NCBI GenBank assembly: GCA_037976565.1
Contig: CP137680.1
Location: 1,711,252-1,775,251, forward strand
From: Mesocentrotus franciscanus
Lineage: Eukaryota > Echinodermata > Echinoidea > Camarodonta > Strongylocentrotidae
DNA length: 64,000 nt
Direction of reading: 5' to 3'
Both the position numbers and the translations under genes were made by a program. A model generated the notes under the pieces. It did no database searches. It saw only the letters and a list, made by a program, of their open reading frames with translations, and was not told the DNA's origin. Positions 46,409 to 60,500 of this stretch are shown one piece after another; positions within the stretch are counted from its first letter, which is position 1, and each line of letters begins with the position of its first letter.

Positions 46409-47495
46409 TTCCCTATCTCGTCTTTCATTTTGATGATCACGATCAAACATTTTAGAAATCATCTTATAAGGGCAATTCAATACCATATTATATTGCCTAT
46501 ATAAATCTTTTAGAGAGAGAATTGGGGACCCCTATTAAACTCTCCCCCTATTTAGTTGCCTTCTAACTCAATCTTCATCCACCTATGGAGATTGGTGCCC
46601 ACCCCTCCCCCCCCTCAAACAGGATGTCATTGCCCCTCAATGTCTAGACTCACGCTACGCCACTTACCGCTTCCTTGGCTGAATAATAATATGCTAATAT
46701 TTTCTTTTCTTATTTGTACATTTAAAGACACCTGACACCATATGGTCGCGGCAGATTTTAATGGTCGAAAAATTGAGTAATTTTGACCAGAAATAGGAGT
46801 GAATTCCACCTTCACGTGACGTTGAATGCATAGGTGAGATATAAAGCAGATCAGTATAAATCAATTTCATATAAGATTATTTTGAATACACCGTATATTA
46901 CAAGGTAGATAGTCAGCATTGATGGAGACACATCGAATTGCGTTGCCCCATGTGCTAGATTTAATGTTAGTAAATGTGGATAAGGGTAAAATGTGCATTG
47001 TGTAAAAGTCATTGTGTTTATCAAGTTCAAGTTCAAGTTTTATTTATCTTTCTTTCATAACACACATTGCAAAAATGACATGGATATAACAAGTTGACAG
47101 AATATGGCGTTACAATAATTATATTTATCATCCACCAGACACCCCTCTCTCTGTTTTATCCCTCCGTTTTTCGGAGATCAGCGAGTTCATCGCAGTTGAA
47201 GTGGTAGGCTGTGTAGTAAATATGCTGTATCGTCCTTAGTTGGAGGGTATGGAGTGCAGGCAATGGGCATGAACTTTATATACCACTACAGAAGTTACCA
47301 TCATTGCTTCGACAAAAATCGGCTGATATTAAAATATGACATGATATTGATAATTGATATAGACCTATATTCAAATTAGGTCTAGATCTATAACCCTTCT
47401 CTTAGCTCACATCAAATAGAATTTGTAAAAATTTATAAATTTGCATGAATTATTGTGGTGTGATGATGATGATATCAATAATTATATTAATTTAT

Positions 47496-48252
47496 AAGGC
47501 CATATAACAAAAATAACATGTTTCTCGTCCGGACTTTTAATAAAAGGGAGGAGGCAGGGCATTACTATTTACTATTTTGCAATTTTTTTCCAAGATGGCG
47601 GGCCAAGCCTATATATCAGTAGGGGCGCTACTGAGAATATTAAAGGATCGTCCGCAAAAAAAATTGTCATTTCTGATCCGCGCGTTGGCGATGCGAAAAA
47701 CGGATTCCGCTATGATTTTCTTGATGGATTTTACATTGTCATCATTTCCATCGTAGCTCCGAGATTTACCACTTTCATTAATTGAGCCCCCGAGCAACAT
47801 GCGTACACTTACACGTGTACGTCTATTTCGTCGATTCTGACAAAAATTGGATGAATGTTGCCTAGATTTTGGGGGGCTGTATCTTTTGATAGAAACATCG
47901 GTGAGTCTTGAAATTTGAAATGTATTATTCTGAGTAAATGATTTTTTTCAATTATCCAACCATAATGGTGAAAAATGATCCAAAAGGGAAAATTGAAAAA
48001 TCGTTTAGACACCCTACTATATTTTCACAGATATTCTGCTGTGTGAGTACCGGTATGCAGACCATAATAGTATACTGATGCAATGTATGACAAAACATAT
48101 GATTTGTATCACTTTAGAAGCTATTTAAACAAAATGTATATCACAGGCTTCTGGGGGGGGGGGGTTGGGGGCTTTTTTTCTTCTGAATAGTAAATAGTAA
48201 AAAAAAGGAGACGGGCGGGGACGAGAAACACTTCTTTTTAATTATTTGGCCT
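47496..48252. mobile_element. TIR transposon remnant immediately upstream of PFAS
   Basis: AAGGCCATATAACAAA..GTTTCTCGTCC at the left mirrors GGACGAGAAAC..AATTATTTGGCC at the right, and TTACTATTTACTATT (47563) mirrors AATAGTAAATAGTAA (48186). It ends about 110 bases before PFAS exon 1. Inside are CCAAGATGGCGGGCC (47591), which opens a 53-codon frame MAGQAYISVGALLRIL..., and a donor-like ACATCG/GTGAGT at 47901. No transposase was recognised. Confidence 0.55.
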
Positions 48253-48365
48253 AAACATGATTATGTATTTCTGATCTCTTGGCACTAATACTTAATAGAT
48301 CTAGCAGCAACTTGGTATCTGCATAAACACCAGTCACCCACTTTCCATTTCTCAAGTATTTTTAG

Positions 48366-48584
48366 CAACATTGCAATTTGTTGATATCTCAAAGGTTGGA
48401 TTTAGTGCACAAAGAGAGTACTGCAAAGAGGATTTCAATATGGTTGTCATCCACTACTTCACTGTTCCGGCCTTGAGTGATGGCGCACATCAGACAACGC
48501 TTAGCAAAGTGAAAAGCATTGTGGGAAACGAAATAGATGTACAGCTTGAGACAGAGGCATGCTATAATATCAAAGTTGATGGAG
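48366..48584 (+). CDS. PFAS: PFAS exon 1 (start codon at 48440; 5' UTR before it)
   Basis: This exon encodes residues 1-48 ([12 protein letters not shown]...). A pyrimidine-rich tract ending TTTTTAG at 48365 looks like a splice acceptor, so an upstream untranslated exon is likely and 48366-48439 would be 5' UTR. The donor is GGAG/GTTAGT at 48585, phase 1. The frame is open back to an ATG at 48371, so a start 23 codons longer cannot be excluded. Confidence 0.88.
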
Positions 48585-51500
48585 GTTAGTTGTTATTTAA
48601 TCTACTTCAAATTCCAGAGTTATGATTAATTTCTGTGATAGGGGTGTTCTAGACATTGTATGTTTGTTAACTACCAAGGCTACTTTTCTACTTTGTGACA
48701 TTTCTAACTTTCAAGCTTCATCTTTACCTCATGGTAATGAATTAATGAACAAAGTTGTACAAATATGATTTCTATATTAAAATTTCTTGTGAGAAGATAT
48801 TACTAACTGTTTTTTTTTTCATCTGTGTTATTGGTCCTTATTTGTTTGCTTTCTTCATCCATTTGCAGAACTAACAGCTGATGAGTTAAAGAAGCTACTG
48901 TTCATCCTAGGAACTCCATTCCAGAATGACAAAGTCTCTACGTCCTCAGTGTTAGATGCCAATAAGACAGAGGATGCTTTGCTCATTGAGATAGGTCCAA
49001 GGTGGGTCAAGGTTTAGTTTCTGGAAGGTTACAAAATGTTCCTGTCTGTAAGAACTCGTCCCTTACAAGTTGAAATAACAAGAATTTCCCTAATCTGTCA
49101 TATGATTTTTTAATAATAATTTTATTGTTTGAAGCATTCAATACAGCAACTATATGAGTCAGGTGTCCCATTTGTTAATGTCCCTGTATGTGCTTTGAAG
49201 GATGATGTAATTTTTTAAAAACTTGACGTGTCCAATCAAATTTTCTTCTGTATCAACAGGTCTGAATATTGTTAATTTACATTTCTTTAAAAATGAAAAT
49301 CACTACAAATACAGAACATAGCTTCGAATGTAAACAGCCGAAGCTTCAGTGGAATGAATATTTCTTTTGCTTAGCATGTTGAAGTAAAATGTGGGTATCA
49401 ACTATCAAGTTTGAATGCTTTAATTCAATTTACCTGTACCATACATTGAATGAGTGTCTACACTGACATTCAGGACAGAGTGGTCATTTGGTCTGCTCCT
49501 TTGGAGCTAAGATTAATCCATCATGAAATTCAAATTATTTACTAACATTTTCATCTTATATTGGCATTCATTTTTTCAGGTTGAACTTCTCAACAGCCTG
49601 GTCGACCAATGCAGTTTCCATCTGTCAATCAGCTGGTCTCACAAAGATCTCCCGCATCGAGCGCTCTCGGCGCTTTCTCTTCACTGCCACCAAGCCCTCT
49701 GTCTTATCAGAAGCTGAGCATGCTATCCTTGCTTCGCTGCATGATCGCATGACTGAATGCCGCTACATGGAAGCACTGCAGAGCTTTGATATCCAGGTCA
49801 AACCTGAGGATGTTTATGATGTGGATATCATGGGCGAAGGGAAGGAGGCTCTCAAGAAAGCTAACAAGGATCTTGGTATGAATTCAGAAAACAGCCATAT
49901 AGAAGTGATTTTTTGTTTGTGTAGAGTGCAACGTATAATGAAATAGTGTATCTTGGTGCTATAAGAATTATTAGCCCGACTTTAGTGTCCGCTGTACTAC
50001 ATTGCTAAGAACCAATACAAGCAGATAGGCCCTGTAACACAAACAAAACTTTTAAAAATCCATTGTATTTCCATTCTTGCTACAATTGAAAGTTATATGA
50101 TTAAACCTCTATACTCAAAAGCTGCCTCAAAATATTGTTCCATAGACAATACTGCACTGTATCAGTTATTTTTTGCATCAATTAAAGAAGGCTCATTCTG
50201 AATACATTTCATTTGATCGTTTCTCAAAATGCTCCCATCTGCACTCTCTTTTTAGTGATGTGTAACTCATTTACTGATTTTCTTTTTTTTTTAGGTCTTG
50301 CCTTTGATGACTGGGATTTAGACTATTACCATGACATGTTTACCAACAAGATCAAAAGGAATCCAACCAGTGTGGAATGTTTTGATCTAGCTCAGTCTAA
50401 CAGGTATGACTTATTTCAGTCAATGGAAAATCTTTAGCATATAAGTGCAGACAGGTATTTGGAAGACAAAAAAAGGGTCTAAAGTGTTTTCATGATAGAG
50501 AGGTAATGTGACCAAGGTTTTATTCTGTCTTGTTCTTGAATTAAAACAATGGTCTCGTCATGAGAATGATATATAGAGACAATAAGATTGACATTAGTCA
50601 ATATGTTTCACTTCACAAAATTTGTTCATGTAAAAAATAAATTGATCCTACTTGACATTTTATTTCAATATTTTAATGCAGATTTTAATACCCGTATGAT
50701 GAGTGAGACACAGTATGGCATCAGTTTAAAACATTTGATAAGGACAAAATTCAGTGAATGTTGATGCATTTTAATCCATGATAATTATGTTATTATGTGT
50801 AAAATACTAACATGGGTATGCAGACAAAAAGTACTTAAAACGTGACAATAATCATGATGTTTTCTATAGCACCAGCATCTGCCAGACTGCACCAAATACT
50901 GTTGTGAAGTTGCTAAGGGTGCTATGTCCTGTCATTGAATTTTGAACAAACTACCTATGGAAGTTCTTAGCAAAATGAATGTTATTAAGGTTGATATTAG
51001 CTTGTTTTGATTGTATTGGCAGTGAGCATAGTCGTCATTGGTTCTTTAAGGGACGCATGGTAGTAGATGGTGAGGAGAAGAAGGATTCATTGTTTGATCT
51101 GGTCATGAAAACACAGGAGAATAGCAATCCAAACAATCTCATCAAATTCTCTGACAATAGTAGGTAAGTAGTTCATCATCTTCAACTTGGGTTTCTTCCT
51201 CTGATAATTCTGAAAATCAGTGGTAGCACAAAATACAGAAGTCTTGCACCATTGTGTAAAGACATTTCTTTACTGGTATATCAAGCAAAAGAGACAGGCA
51301 TGATTAAAATGAATTTTATGCAGGTTTTAAAAGGTTTATAAAGGCAGATACAGAGAAGTAAGGCAGTATCATGAAGCTGAAGAATGATTCATCGTTTGAT
51401 CTGGTCATGAAGACACAAGATAATGGCAATCTAAACAATGTCATCAAATTATCTGATATCAGTAGGTAAGTAGTATCATGAAGGTGTACCCCCTTCACTT

Positions 51501-54500
51501 TTGCATGTGAGAACGAAACATGAAGATGATTGTATTATTTACTTTGACAGGAAAAAGGTGAAGAAGAAAACATTGACTTAGTATGATGATAGGAGAATCA
51601 AGAAAGGGGTACTGGAAGAAGAAAAAAAGACATCATTGAGGAAACATCAAGAACCTTCTGCTAAACATTAGCCCTGTGCTAAACAAGTTACAAGTTAACA
51701 AACTAGTTTATTTACGAAAGAATACATGAATGAGCAAAAGTGAGAGAATGTAGAAGATAAAGAAATGGGAAGAAAAAAGGAAGACAAAGGAGAAGAAATG
51801 GAGGAAGGATGATTATGCAATTAGATAAGAGTTTTGATATCATCAAACATAAAATATGACACAATCATAACTTTTACTCTTGATGTGTTTGAATCTATGA
51901 TTTTATTTCGTTTTTATTAACAGTGCGATTCGGGGAAGTTCCATTAAAGCTCTCTACCCAGTCCGACCTGGTTGCTCGGCAACACCAATGACTGACAAGC
52001 GACTTGATCGACATATCATCTTCACTGCTGAGACTCATAACTTTCCTACAGGTATACTGCACCATTCTCATTGACATTGTTTTATGTTCTTATATTCTCA
52101 GAGGAAATATTGTCTGTACAAGCCTCTTCCTATTTGCCAAAAGATGTTTAAGAATGCATTTTGTGCATTCACAGTATCAGAATCTACAAGTCACAGATTG
52201 GCACCAATGACTTTCTGCTGCATTTTAGAGTTAAGGGGATAACAATGTACATGTACTCTTGTAGATGTATAAAAAGTAGTTTAAAAAAGAGGACAATCTA
52301 AATTTTTCTCTGCCTTTTAGTCTCTTGACCAATGAACCAATATTTGCTTCAGGCCATATTTCATGATAGATATAGGGGTAGGGCTTGGGTTGTGATTGGC
52401 TTCTAGGTTAGGTTTAGAGTTGGGTTTAGGTGTAGTGTTTGTTGGGGTTGAAATTAAGACTTGGAATTTGATCATGGAGCATATCTTGTAGTTCAACTTT
52501 ACATAAACATATTCTATAACATATCTTTTAATGTTTCCTAGGAGTGGCACCTTTCAGTGGTGCTACTACAGGTACAGGAGGGCGTATCAGAGATGTCCAG
52601 AGTGCAGGAAAAGGCTCTCATGTGGTGGCTGGGACAGCTGGTTACTGCTTTGGAAACCTGCATATACCAGGTTAGATATACATTTCAACCTGTCTGTCTT
52701 CATATCATCTGTAGATTGCTTGCATCAATTATTTCAAACTTCACTAGTCTGCCATCCTTGTGCTTTCTCAGTGTAAATTGCAGTTCTTATTGTACAATTA
52801 TCAGTCGATTCTGTTGGTCTAGTCCATTTTACTGAGCAATATAAGTTTTTCCTGACACATTTGGGATCATTACAAATACAGAATAGTCAAAGCTACAGGA
52901 ATAATGTTGAAAATGAGTTTCATTTTTAACCATTTTCAATTTCATGTTTTTTAAATAAAAAACTTTTTTTCCAATAGAAATTTCCTCAAGAATTTGAGGT
53001 GTTTGAAATCATCTTTGTAAGAACATCCTTGTTTAGGCCTAGCCTACATATACCTCATCTAAATAGATTTTGCCTTAATGAGAGGTACAAAACAAACATC
53101 TTTCTTTCTTACCCAGGATATGATCTTCCTTGGGAGGATGCCTCTTTTGTGTATCCTAGTAACATGGCTCGTCCGCTTGAGGTCGCTGTTGAGGCAAGCA
53201 ACGGGGCCTCAGACTATGGCAACAAGTTTGGTGAACCGGTTCTAGCTGGTTTTGCCCGGTCCTTTGGCATGCTTGTTCCTGGAGAGGAAAGGAGAGAATG
53301 GGTCAAACCCATTATGTTCTCAGGGGGGATGGGCTCTCTTGAGGAGGGACACATCAAGAAAGATGCGCCTTCTCAGGGTAGGTACTGATAATGTAGATTC
53401 TAATTTACTTGATATTAGAGGAGGAGAGGAATTAAAATGTATTTCTATATGTATGTATGTGATTTCGTTGATTGTCTATAATCCATAATTTCATCTCTTA
53501 TTAGGATCATTAAAAAAAACAATTGACGCCATTTACTTGAAATCACTTTGAGAGATCATAAAAAAAAATAGATTGTGTTACTTTTATCACGAGCATTTTC
53601 AGCATTCAAGTCTCAAAATGTTACTTGTGTATGTTATACTGTGTTTGATAAAGTGAGCAATATTTGAAAATTGGTGACATTTAAAAATGCAGTTTTTATT
53701 ACCTGTCATTACTGAGTGGTGGCTTCAGTTGATATCTTTACTTATCGTTATTTCCCCAGGTATGAAAGTGGTCAAACTTGGCGGCCCCATCTATCGCATC
53801 GGAGTGGGTGGAGGAGCAGCCTCATCCATTCATGTACAGGGGGATAATACAGAGGCCTTAGACTTTGGTGCTGTGCAGAGAGGAGATGCTGAGATGGAAC
53901 AGAAGCTCAACAGGGTCGTGAGAGCTTGTATTGAGCTAGGAGAGAGAAACCCTATCAAGAGTATTCATGATCAGGGCGCAGGGGGCAATGGTGAGCAGCT
54001 GTCATGTTGTTTTTAGTGTTTCAACTTAGTTTAATACATTGCCCAAAACATGTCAAACCTACTCCACTAGGGATCACAAATTAACACTCTACAAACAATC
54101 TGAAACTTTTTGTCATAATTCCTTTACTTTCATTCTTTGTTTTTCACTTTGCTTCTTTTGTTGGCCCTTATCGTGGCAAATAATGAAAAGTCAATATACA
54201 TTTCTTTAAATTTTCATCTCATTACATTTCTTGTCGTCTCCTCTAAAGCACCCAGAGTAACCGACTTTTGACACACTTGTTCAAAACTTTTTTTTATTTT
54301 ATTGCATTGTGTCAAAATATTCTTATCTAAGAAGATAAACCAAAAATACAAGCCTATATCCTCAAATGATATTCTGTCCAATCCTATCAAATCCTGACAA
54401 ATGTAAACTAATTATTCCCAAATCTGGGCTATCATCAGCCAAAATTATGTTTTACAGTAACTGCCTCGTAAATGTGGAACATCATTCTACTTTCAATCAG

Positions 54501-57500
54501 AGAAATAACACGTCTTGCCAATTTCAGTAGATCTCTTAAACCATACTGCTTTCCTCATTAATATAATGTGATGTACCTACTTTATAAGTCTATGTGTTTT
54601 ATGTTTCTCTTCAAATTCTTTGAATTTTGTAAGCACTATGATAACTTATGATTTTAGCACTGCTAAATAGTCAATATTATTATTATTAAATTGATTTTCA
54701 GGTAATGTCTTGAAAGAGATCTGTGAGCCAGCGGGAGCAGTGATCCGTACCAAGGCCTTCAAGCTAGGAGACCCCACCCTGACTACCCTAGAGCTATGGG
54801 GAGCTGAATACCAAGAGAGTAATGCTATACTGGTAGATGAAGATGATGAGGAGTTGCTAAGTGATATGTGTAGGAGGGAGAGATGCCCAGTGTGCTTCGT
54901 AGGAGAGATTACAGGAGATGGAAAGGTATTTGCTGGGATTTATTTAAAATATGATAAGTCTGTTTAATAGAGATTTGACAAGAAGAATACTTGGAACATT
55001 CTCCTAAATGAAATTTAAAAATACAAAAGAGTACCTTAATTCCATTTTGTTCTTACAAGAATATTCTTAAAAGAACAATTAATGTTGTATGGTTTTCTAG
55101 CTTCAATATAAGTTTGTATTTGGCTAATTTTATTTAATGATATCTAAATGTGCTGACAGATTTCCATTTGTAAAAGGTCTGAACAGATTGATATACACTT
55201 TTCTACATTGAAGTTATTATTGATATTTGAAAAAAGAATTCCATGGTAAATACATGTATTTATTATTTATGCCTCCACAAAATTTAAGGCGGCTAGATTA
55301 GAGCTGTCGTATTTCATGTATACTAAAGCTATCCCTCCTATACAACACATTTTTTTTAAATAAATATTTTAAATGCTTCCAGATTCGTTTGGAGGAAGAA
55401 AAGCTAGAAATGGTGAATGGAGGAGGAGGCGATGCTGACCATTCTCCGGCCAAGAAGAGCAAAATCGTGTCCAATCCAGTGGACTTAGACCTGGAGTGGG
55501 TCCTTGGTAAAATGCCTAGAAAGGTATTGGAAATGTCTTGTTTTGAGTGCAGTTACAATTAAACTAACCTTGATATCTTGGTATTCTGCAAGAAAATTTA
55601 TCCTCTTTTTGTCAGATCCAAATGTTATATCTTAATTTAGAAGTAAATGTACCTGTACACAAAATGTCACTTTTATACATCCCATGAGTGGCCATACTAG
55701 TTTAATGACTACTGTTTGATAGTAAGAACAGTTTTCATTGCATTTGGAAATTAGAGTATGTCATAAACAACTTAATTCTTCACTATGCATATGATAGGAT
55801 CTTGGATAAGCCCCAAATGTTTTCCATATAATGAATGAATAGAAATGGGCATGGTTCTCAGCAGTTCATTACACATTTGATTCTTATACTAAGCATTTGG
55901 GTGCTTTAAAAAAGAAATACCAAAGGCAAATCTCTTACAGAGTTACCAATGTGGAAAACAAATATGACAGTGCTTGCTTTCAACCTTCAAAGTTTCTTTC
56001 CCATACACCCAATGGTATTCTGCAAGACCATGTTTCATTCAATTTGGCCCAAGGGTGTACAGGTTCCTCCAGAGGAGCCTAGATGGAATATATCAAACCT
56101 CTGTACTGTTTGTTCTGACAGGTCTTCAATATGAACCGGACTGTGAGGAATCTATCACCTCTCAAGCTTCCTGATGGACTCACCATCGTTGATGCTCTGG
56201 ACAGAGTGCTTAGACTACCATCAGTGGCTAGCAAGAGATATCTCACAAACAAGGTTAGTCATTGAGGTTGTCTTAAGCTGTTTTCAACTAATAATTGCTG
56301 CCAACTTGAGAGATACTTTGCATTGTGAAAACCTACATTTATAGAAAATTAGCATCTATAATTAAAAGTAGTTGACTGTTTTTTCTGTAAGCACATAGTG
56401 TATTGCAAAAAACAAAAGATGTTTGGCAAATAACTTATGATACATAAAACATCAAACTTTATTACTACATGTCCAAGTTCTAATGTCAGTGTAGTACAGA
56501 AATTGTCTTAAAAACATTAAATGATATATATATTGAAAGGAGTTTAAAAGAATTAAATTGTTTTACTTAATTTTGACAAGATGCAAGATTGTAAGTTTGT
56601 GACTTTATTATGATGGTGATGTTGTTTTCTTGTCCCCTCCAGGTTGACCGATCAGTGACAGGTCTAGTTGCTCAGCAGCAGTGCGTCGGACCACTCCACA
56701 CCCCTCTGGCTGATGTAGCAGTGACTGCTCTGTCTCACTTTGAGACCATTGGTTCAGCCACAGCCATAGGAGAACAACCTATCAAGGGATTGGTGAATGC
56801 TGCTTCAGGAGCTCGTATGGCTGTAGCGGAATCCTTGACGAATCTGGTCTTTGCCAGGGTTACTGCACTCAAGGTAGGAAATTGTCTTAAGCTGTCTGGT
56901 CTAGAAAGGAATTCATAATCTTCCTCTGTTTTCTAGATCTGTAGATTTGGTGATTACAGTAAAGATTGAAAAACAGATATTGATACCACTTGTAGTTTCG
57001 TGTTAAAAAGTATTATTGTAACACAAAAACTAAATCAAGACTTTGACAAGACTTTTCCAGAGGTCATCCAGAATGAAGAAGTTGAATGCATGGATGACAT
57101 ACATATTGAAAAGATCAATACCTTGGACAAAGAAGAGCTTATTAAATATGCGATATTGAAAACACAATGTAAGAAAGAGAAGAAGGCTACAAGAAAAGGG
57201 GAAACTCCGAAAGTAGAGAGCAATGAAGCTTCCCGTGCAGTATGCATGTGCAGGTAGCATCACCAGAATATGTCTATCAATATTTGTATCCAGGACGTGA
57301 AATGCAGTGGTAACTGGATGTGGCCAGCCAAGCTACCAGGAGAAGGTGCTGCCCTCTACGATGCTTGCCAAGCCATGGGCTCTCTCATGTCCGAGCTTGG
57401 GATCGCTGTAGATGGCGGCAAAGATTCTCTGAGTATGGCTGCTAGGGTGGAGGGAAAGACAGTCAAAGCACCAGGTAAGTTTAGTCTATGATGTCTTGGT

Positions 57501-60500
57501 TTGTTGTGAATGTGTAGACAAGGGTTAACATAAATGTGTCGGATTATTCTTCAATTAATGTTTTTATTATCTTGAAAAAGATAACCATGTGGTTGGAAAG
57601 GCTGAATAGTTTCATCAGGATGCTTTTGATAATTAGGAAAGAGAAGTAATCACACTCACATTGTATATTTACTTTCAGATAATTACTTTTGCAATACCAC
57701 TGACTGCAGTACATAGGAGAATGATTTTCACAAAGTTATGATTATCAATTCCTGTTTAAATTTGTTAACAAATAGTGTTATTTTTCTGCATAAAGTGACA
57801 TTTCTGACACTTTGGTTTGATTGTTTGACTCCCTTTGTTATGTCTAGGTGCTCTAGTGATATCTACATATGTGGGATGTCCAGATATCACTGCTACAGTC
57901 ACGCCAGACCTGAAATGCCCCAGTGATCAAGGTAAGGTCAAAGGTCTACTGTAGATATGGTTTAGTCTTTAAAAAATTCCTTCTTTTTACCTACGCTGTA
58001 AATTTCCAAACTTTATTTCCACATAGAATCTTATTTTATGTTTGTCTAAAGTTATGTTATATAATATGATGCATTTGAATGTCTTGACAGTTTTATGATT
58101 GTTACTTAACTCTAACTTGTACATTTGTACTGAGATAGGAGAACAATTTTCAAAGAGTTTGACACGATTTCTAATAGTGTCTAGAGTCTCCTTTAATCAA
58201 TCTTAACCATTTCTTCACACTTCCTCAATGAGCGATTATGAAACGTTTTTATATGATTTTGTTTTGTTTAGGTACCCTGCTGTATTTGGACCTTAGCTGC
58301 GGTCATCGTAGGCTTGGTGGTTCTGCATTGGCTCAATGTTACAATCAGATAGGAGATAATGTACCCGATGTCAATGATGCATCACTCCTGGCTGCAGCTT
58401 TCAATGTCACACAGGACTTGATCAAAGGTATTTATTTTTATTTATTTATTCAAGTTTTATTTAAAATAGAGGGTAGGTACATTCAGTAAAGAAACTGCTT
58501 TCCAAGTACGCCCTCTAGGGCGACATAACAAACATGTGATATACAAATATGCAAGGAATACATGAAAATATATCATTCATAAAACTAAACATTGACATGT
58601 TTGACGTAATATAGAGTACAAACATATATAACATAAGAAATAACAATTATACCGGTAAAGGGAAATAAGAACGGAGATTCTACTATAATAAAGGCTTGGC
58701 CAATCGGCATCCGCGCTTAAATGTTTCAATTGATTTGGTTGATTGAATTGAAAAAGGAAGTTTGTTAAACAGGGTGCTTGCTTTATACGAGAATGATCTT
58801 TTTTTGAATTCGGTTTTGGGTGTACCCCAAAGGTACAGATTGATCTATTAAATTGAGCGTTTTATGTGGAATTATTTCTGTAAGATGCAACTGATTTTAC
58901 AACAACCTGGGATTCTTGTGGGGGATTAGGATTAACTGCAACTCATAGTATTTGAAATGTGTGCAAAATTGAATTGGAAAACACAACCAATTTTCCAGGT
59001 TGATGGCTGGCAACCCAAATACAAGTTAAGCAGATACCCTGGTAAAAGCTTTTATTCTTGCTAGGAAGAGGCATTTGTTAATGATTTTTACTTATCGTAA
59101 CATATTGTTATCATTTTCATTTAGATGGTCTTCTGACAGCTGGTCATGATATCAGTGATGGTGGGCTGATTACTTGTCTCTTGGAGATGGCTTTTGCAGG
59201 AAACTGTGGCATAAATGTGGACCTAGCTACAAACGTTAAGGGTGAGTGGAGTAAAAATTTAAATTTAAATGTAAAATATCTTGAAATATAGCTTCCCATA
59301 TGATACATGTTTATGCATTTTTTAATATTTACTTTATGTTCATGGAGTTTGTTTACAGCATTGGTTGGATTTCACTTTACTAAGCTTTTGCTGGGGATTT
59401 GAATAAAGAAATCCAAATGTTAGATAGTGTTCATGTAAGGTGGTATTCATTTCTTCTTTTTCCCCCTTTCACCAATTTTTATTCAACTTCATATTTGTTT
59501 CTGCTGCTATGTGATTACTGCCTTCTTTATTATGTACTGCCAAACAAATGGCTTAATAGTTGAACAATGAAGTTCTCTTGTCAATCCAATTTCAGCCACT
59601 CCACTTGAGTTCCTGTTTTCTGAAGAGTTGGGTCTGGTATTGGAGACTAATCAGTCCGATGCGGAGGCTGTGTGTAAGAAGTATGCAGACCAGGGAATCA
59701 CATGTAGTGTTATAGGCTCCTCATCTGGAGAGGCAGCTGAAGCCAAGGTAGGCTGAATACTTGTTAGTCATTGTCAGCTGTAGATTGAATAAAATATTCA
59801 GTGTTGGAAGAGTGTTGAGATAAAACTTTAAACTTCGTTTAACTTTTAGGCAAGAGGTTGAGGGTACTTAGATCTTTAGACAGGCATTCTTATTTTGTCT
59901 TAGCAAAGAAGCAAATGTTTTGTTTTGTTTTGTTTTCTGTGCAAAAAACATATATACATACTTAATTTGTATGAACATCACAAATGTAAATGTAATAAAG
60001 TGAAATACCATAATCAAATTATTCTTTGTAATGCACCCTGTCCTGATAATTGTGGTCAGTGTTAATTAAGCCTTGGCATTGATTCGACAAGGTTAGAGAA
60101 TTTTCATAATTGTTTCATTTGCTTTGTACAAACTAGATGATTATTTGTCTTTGTAATTGATCTTCATTCCCAGATCATGATCAACCTGAATGACAGTACT
60201 GTTCTGGATGATTCAATGACATGCCTGCGTGATGTATGGGAGGCCACTAGTTTCCAGCTAGAACGCCTTCAGACTAGCCAAGTGTGTGTAGTAGAAGAAG
60301 AGGCCCTGCTCAAGAATAGGAAAGCACCCCCGTACAAACTCACCTTTGACCCTCGGCCTGCTACTCCAATCCAGGAGACAAGTGAGTGTACCGTGTTGCT
60401 GAAATTTGCATATAAAGATACCTATGACATTTTCTTCGCCATGACAGATCATCAAATTAGAGCCCAATATTCAACACTTCTGTGCTTGATTTGAGTTGTC

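Larger units (their letters stand above)
30112..48365. other. Region between the divergent PPEF and PFAS genes
   Basis: About 18 kb with no protein-coding exon I can support. Apart from the repeats listed individually it is AT-rich sequence with ATG(T)ACATGTA-type short palindromes. Promoters of both genes should lie here; only the TATA-like site near 43300 and the element at 47496-48252 are visible candidates. Confidence 0.5.

Noticed and set aside
46207..46504. Long Ser-Leu and Arg-Glu repeat ORFs
   Set aside because: They are direct readings of (CT)n and (GA)n microsatellites.
44107..48000. CRISPR-like or operon-like organisation
   Set aside because: The window is eukaryotic; the short repeats have variable spacing and inverted symmetry, not direct repeats with unique spacers.
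52360..52450. Degenerate TTAGGG/TTAGGT-like run in PFAS intron 6, also near 21550 and 32710
   Set aside because: Too irregular to be interstitial telomere repeat; more likely part of a dispersed element.
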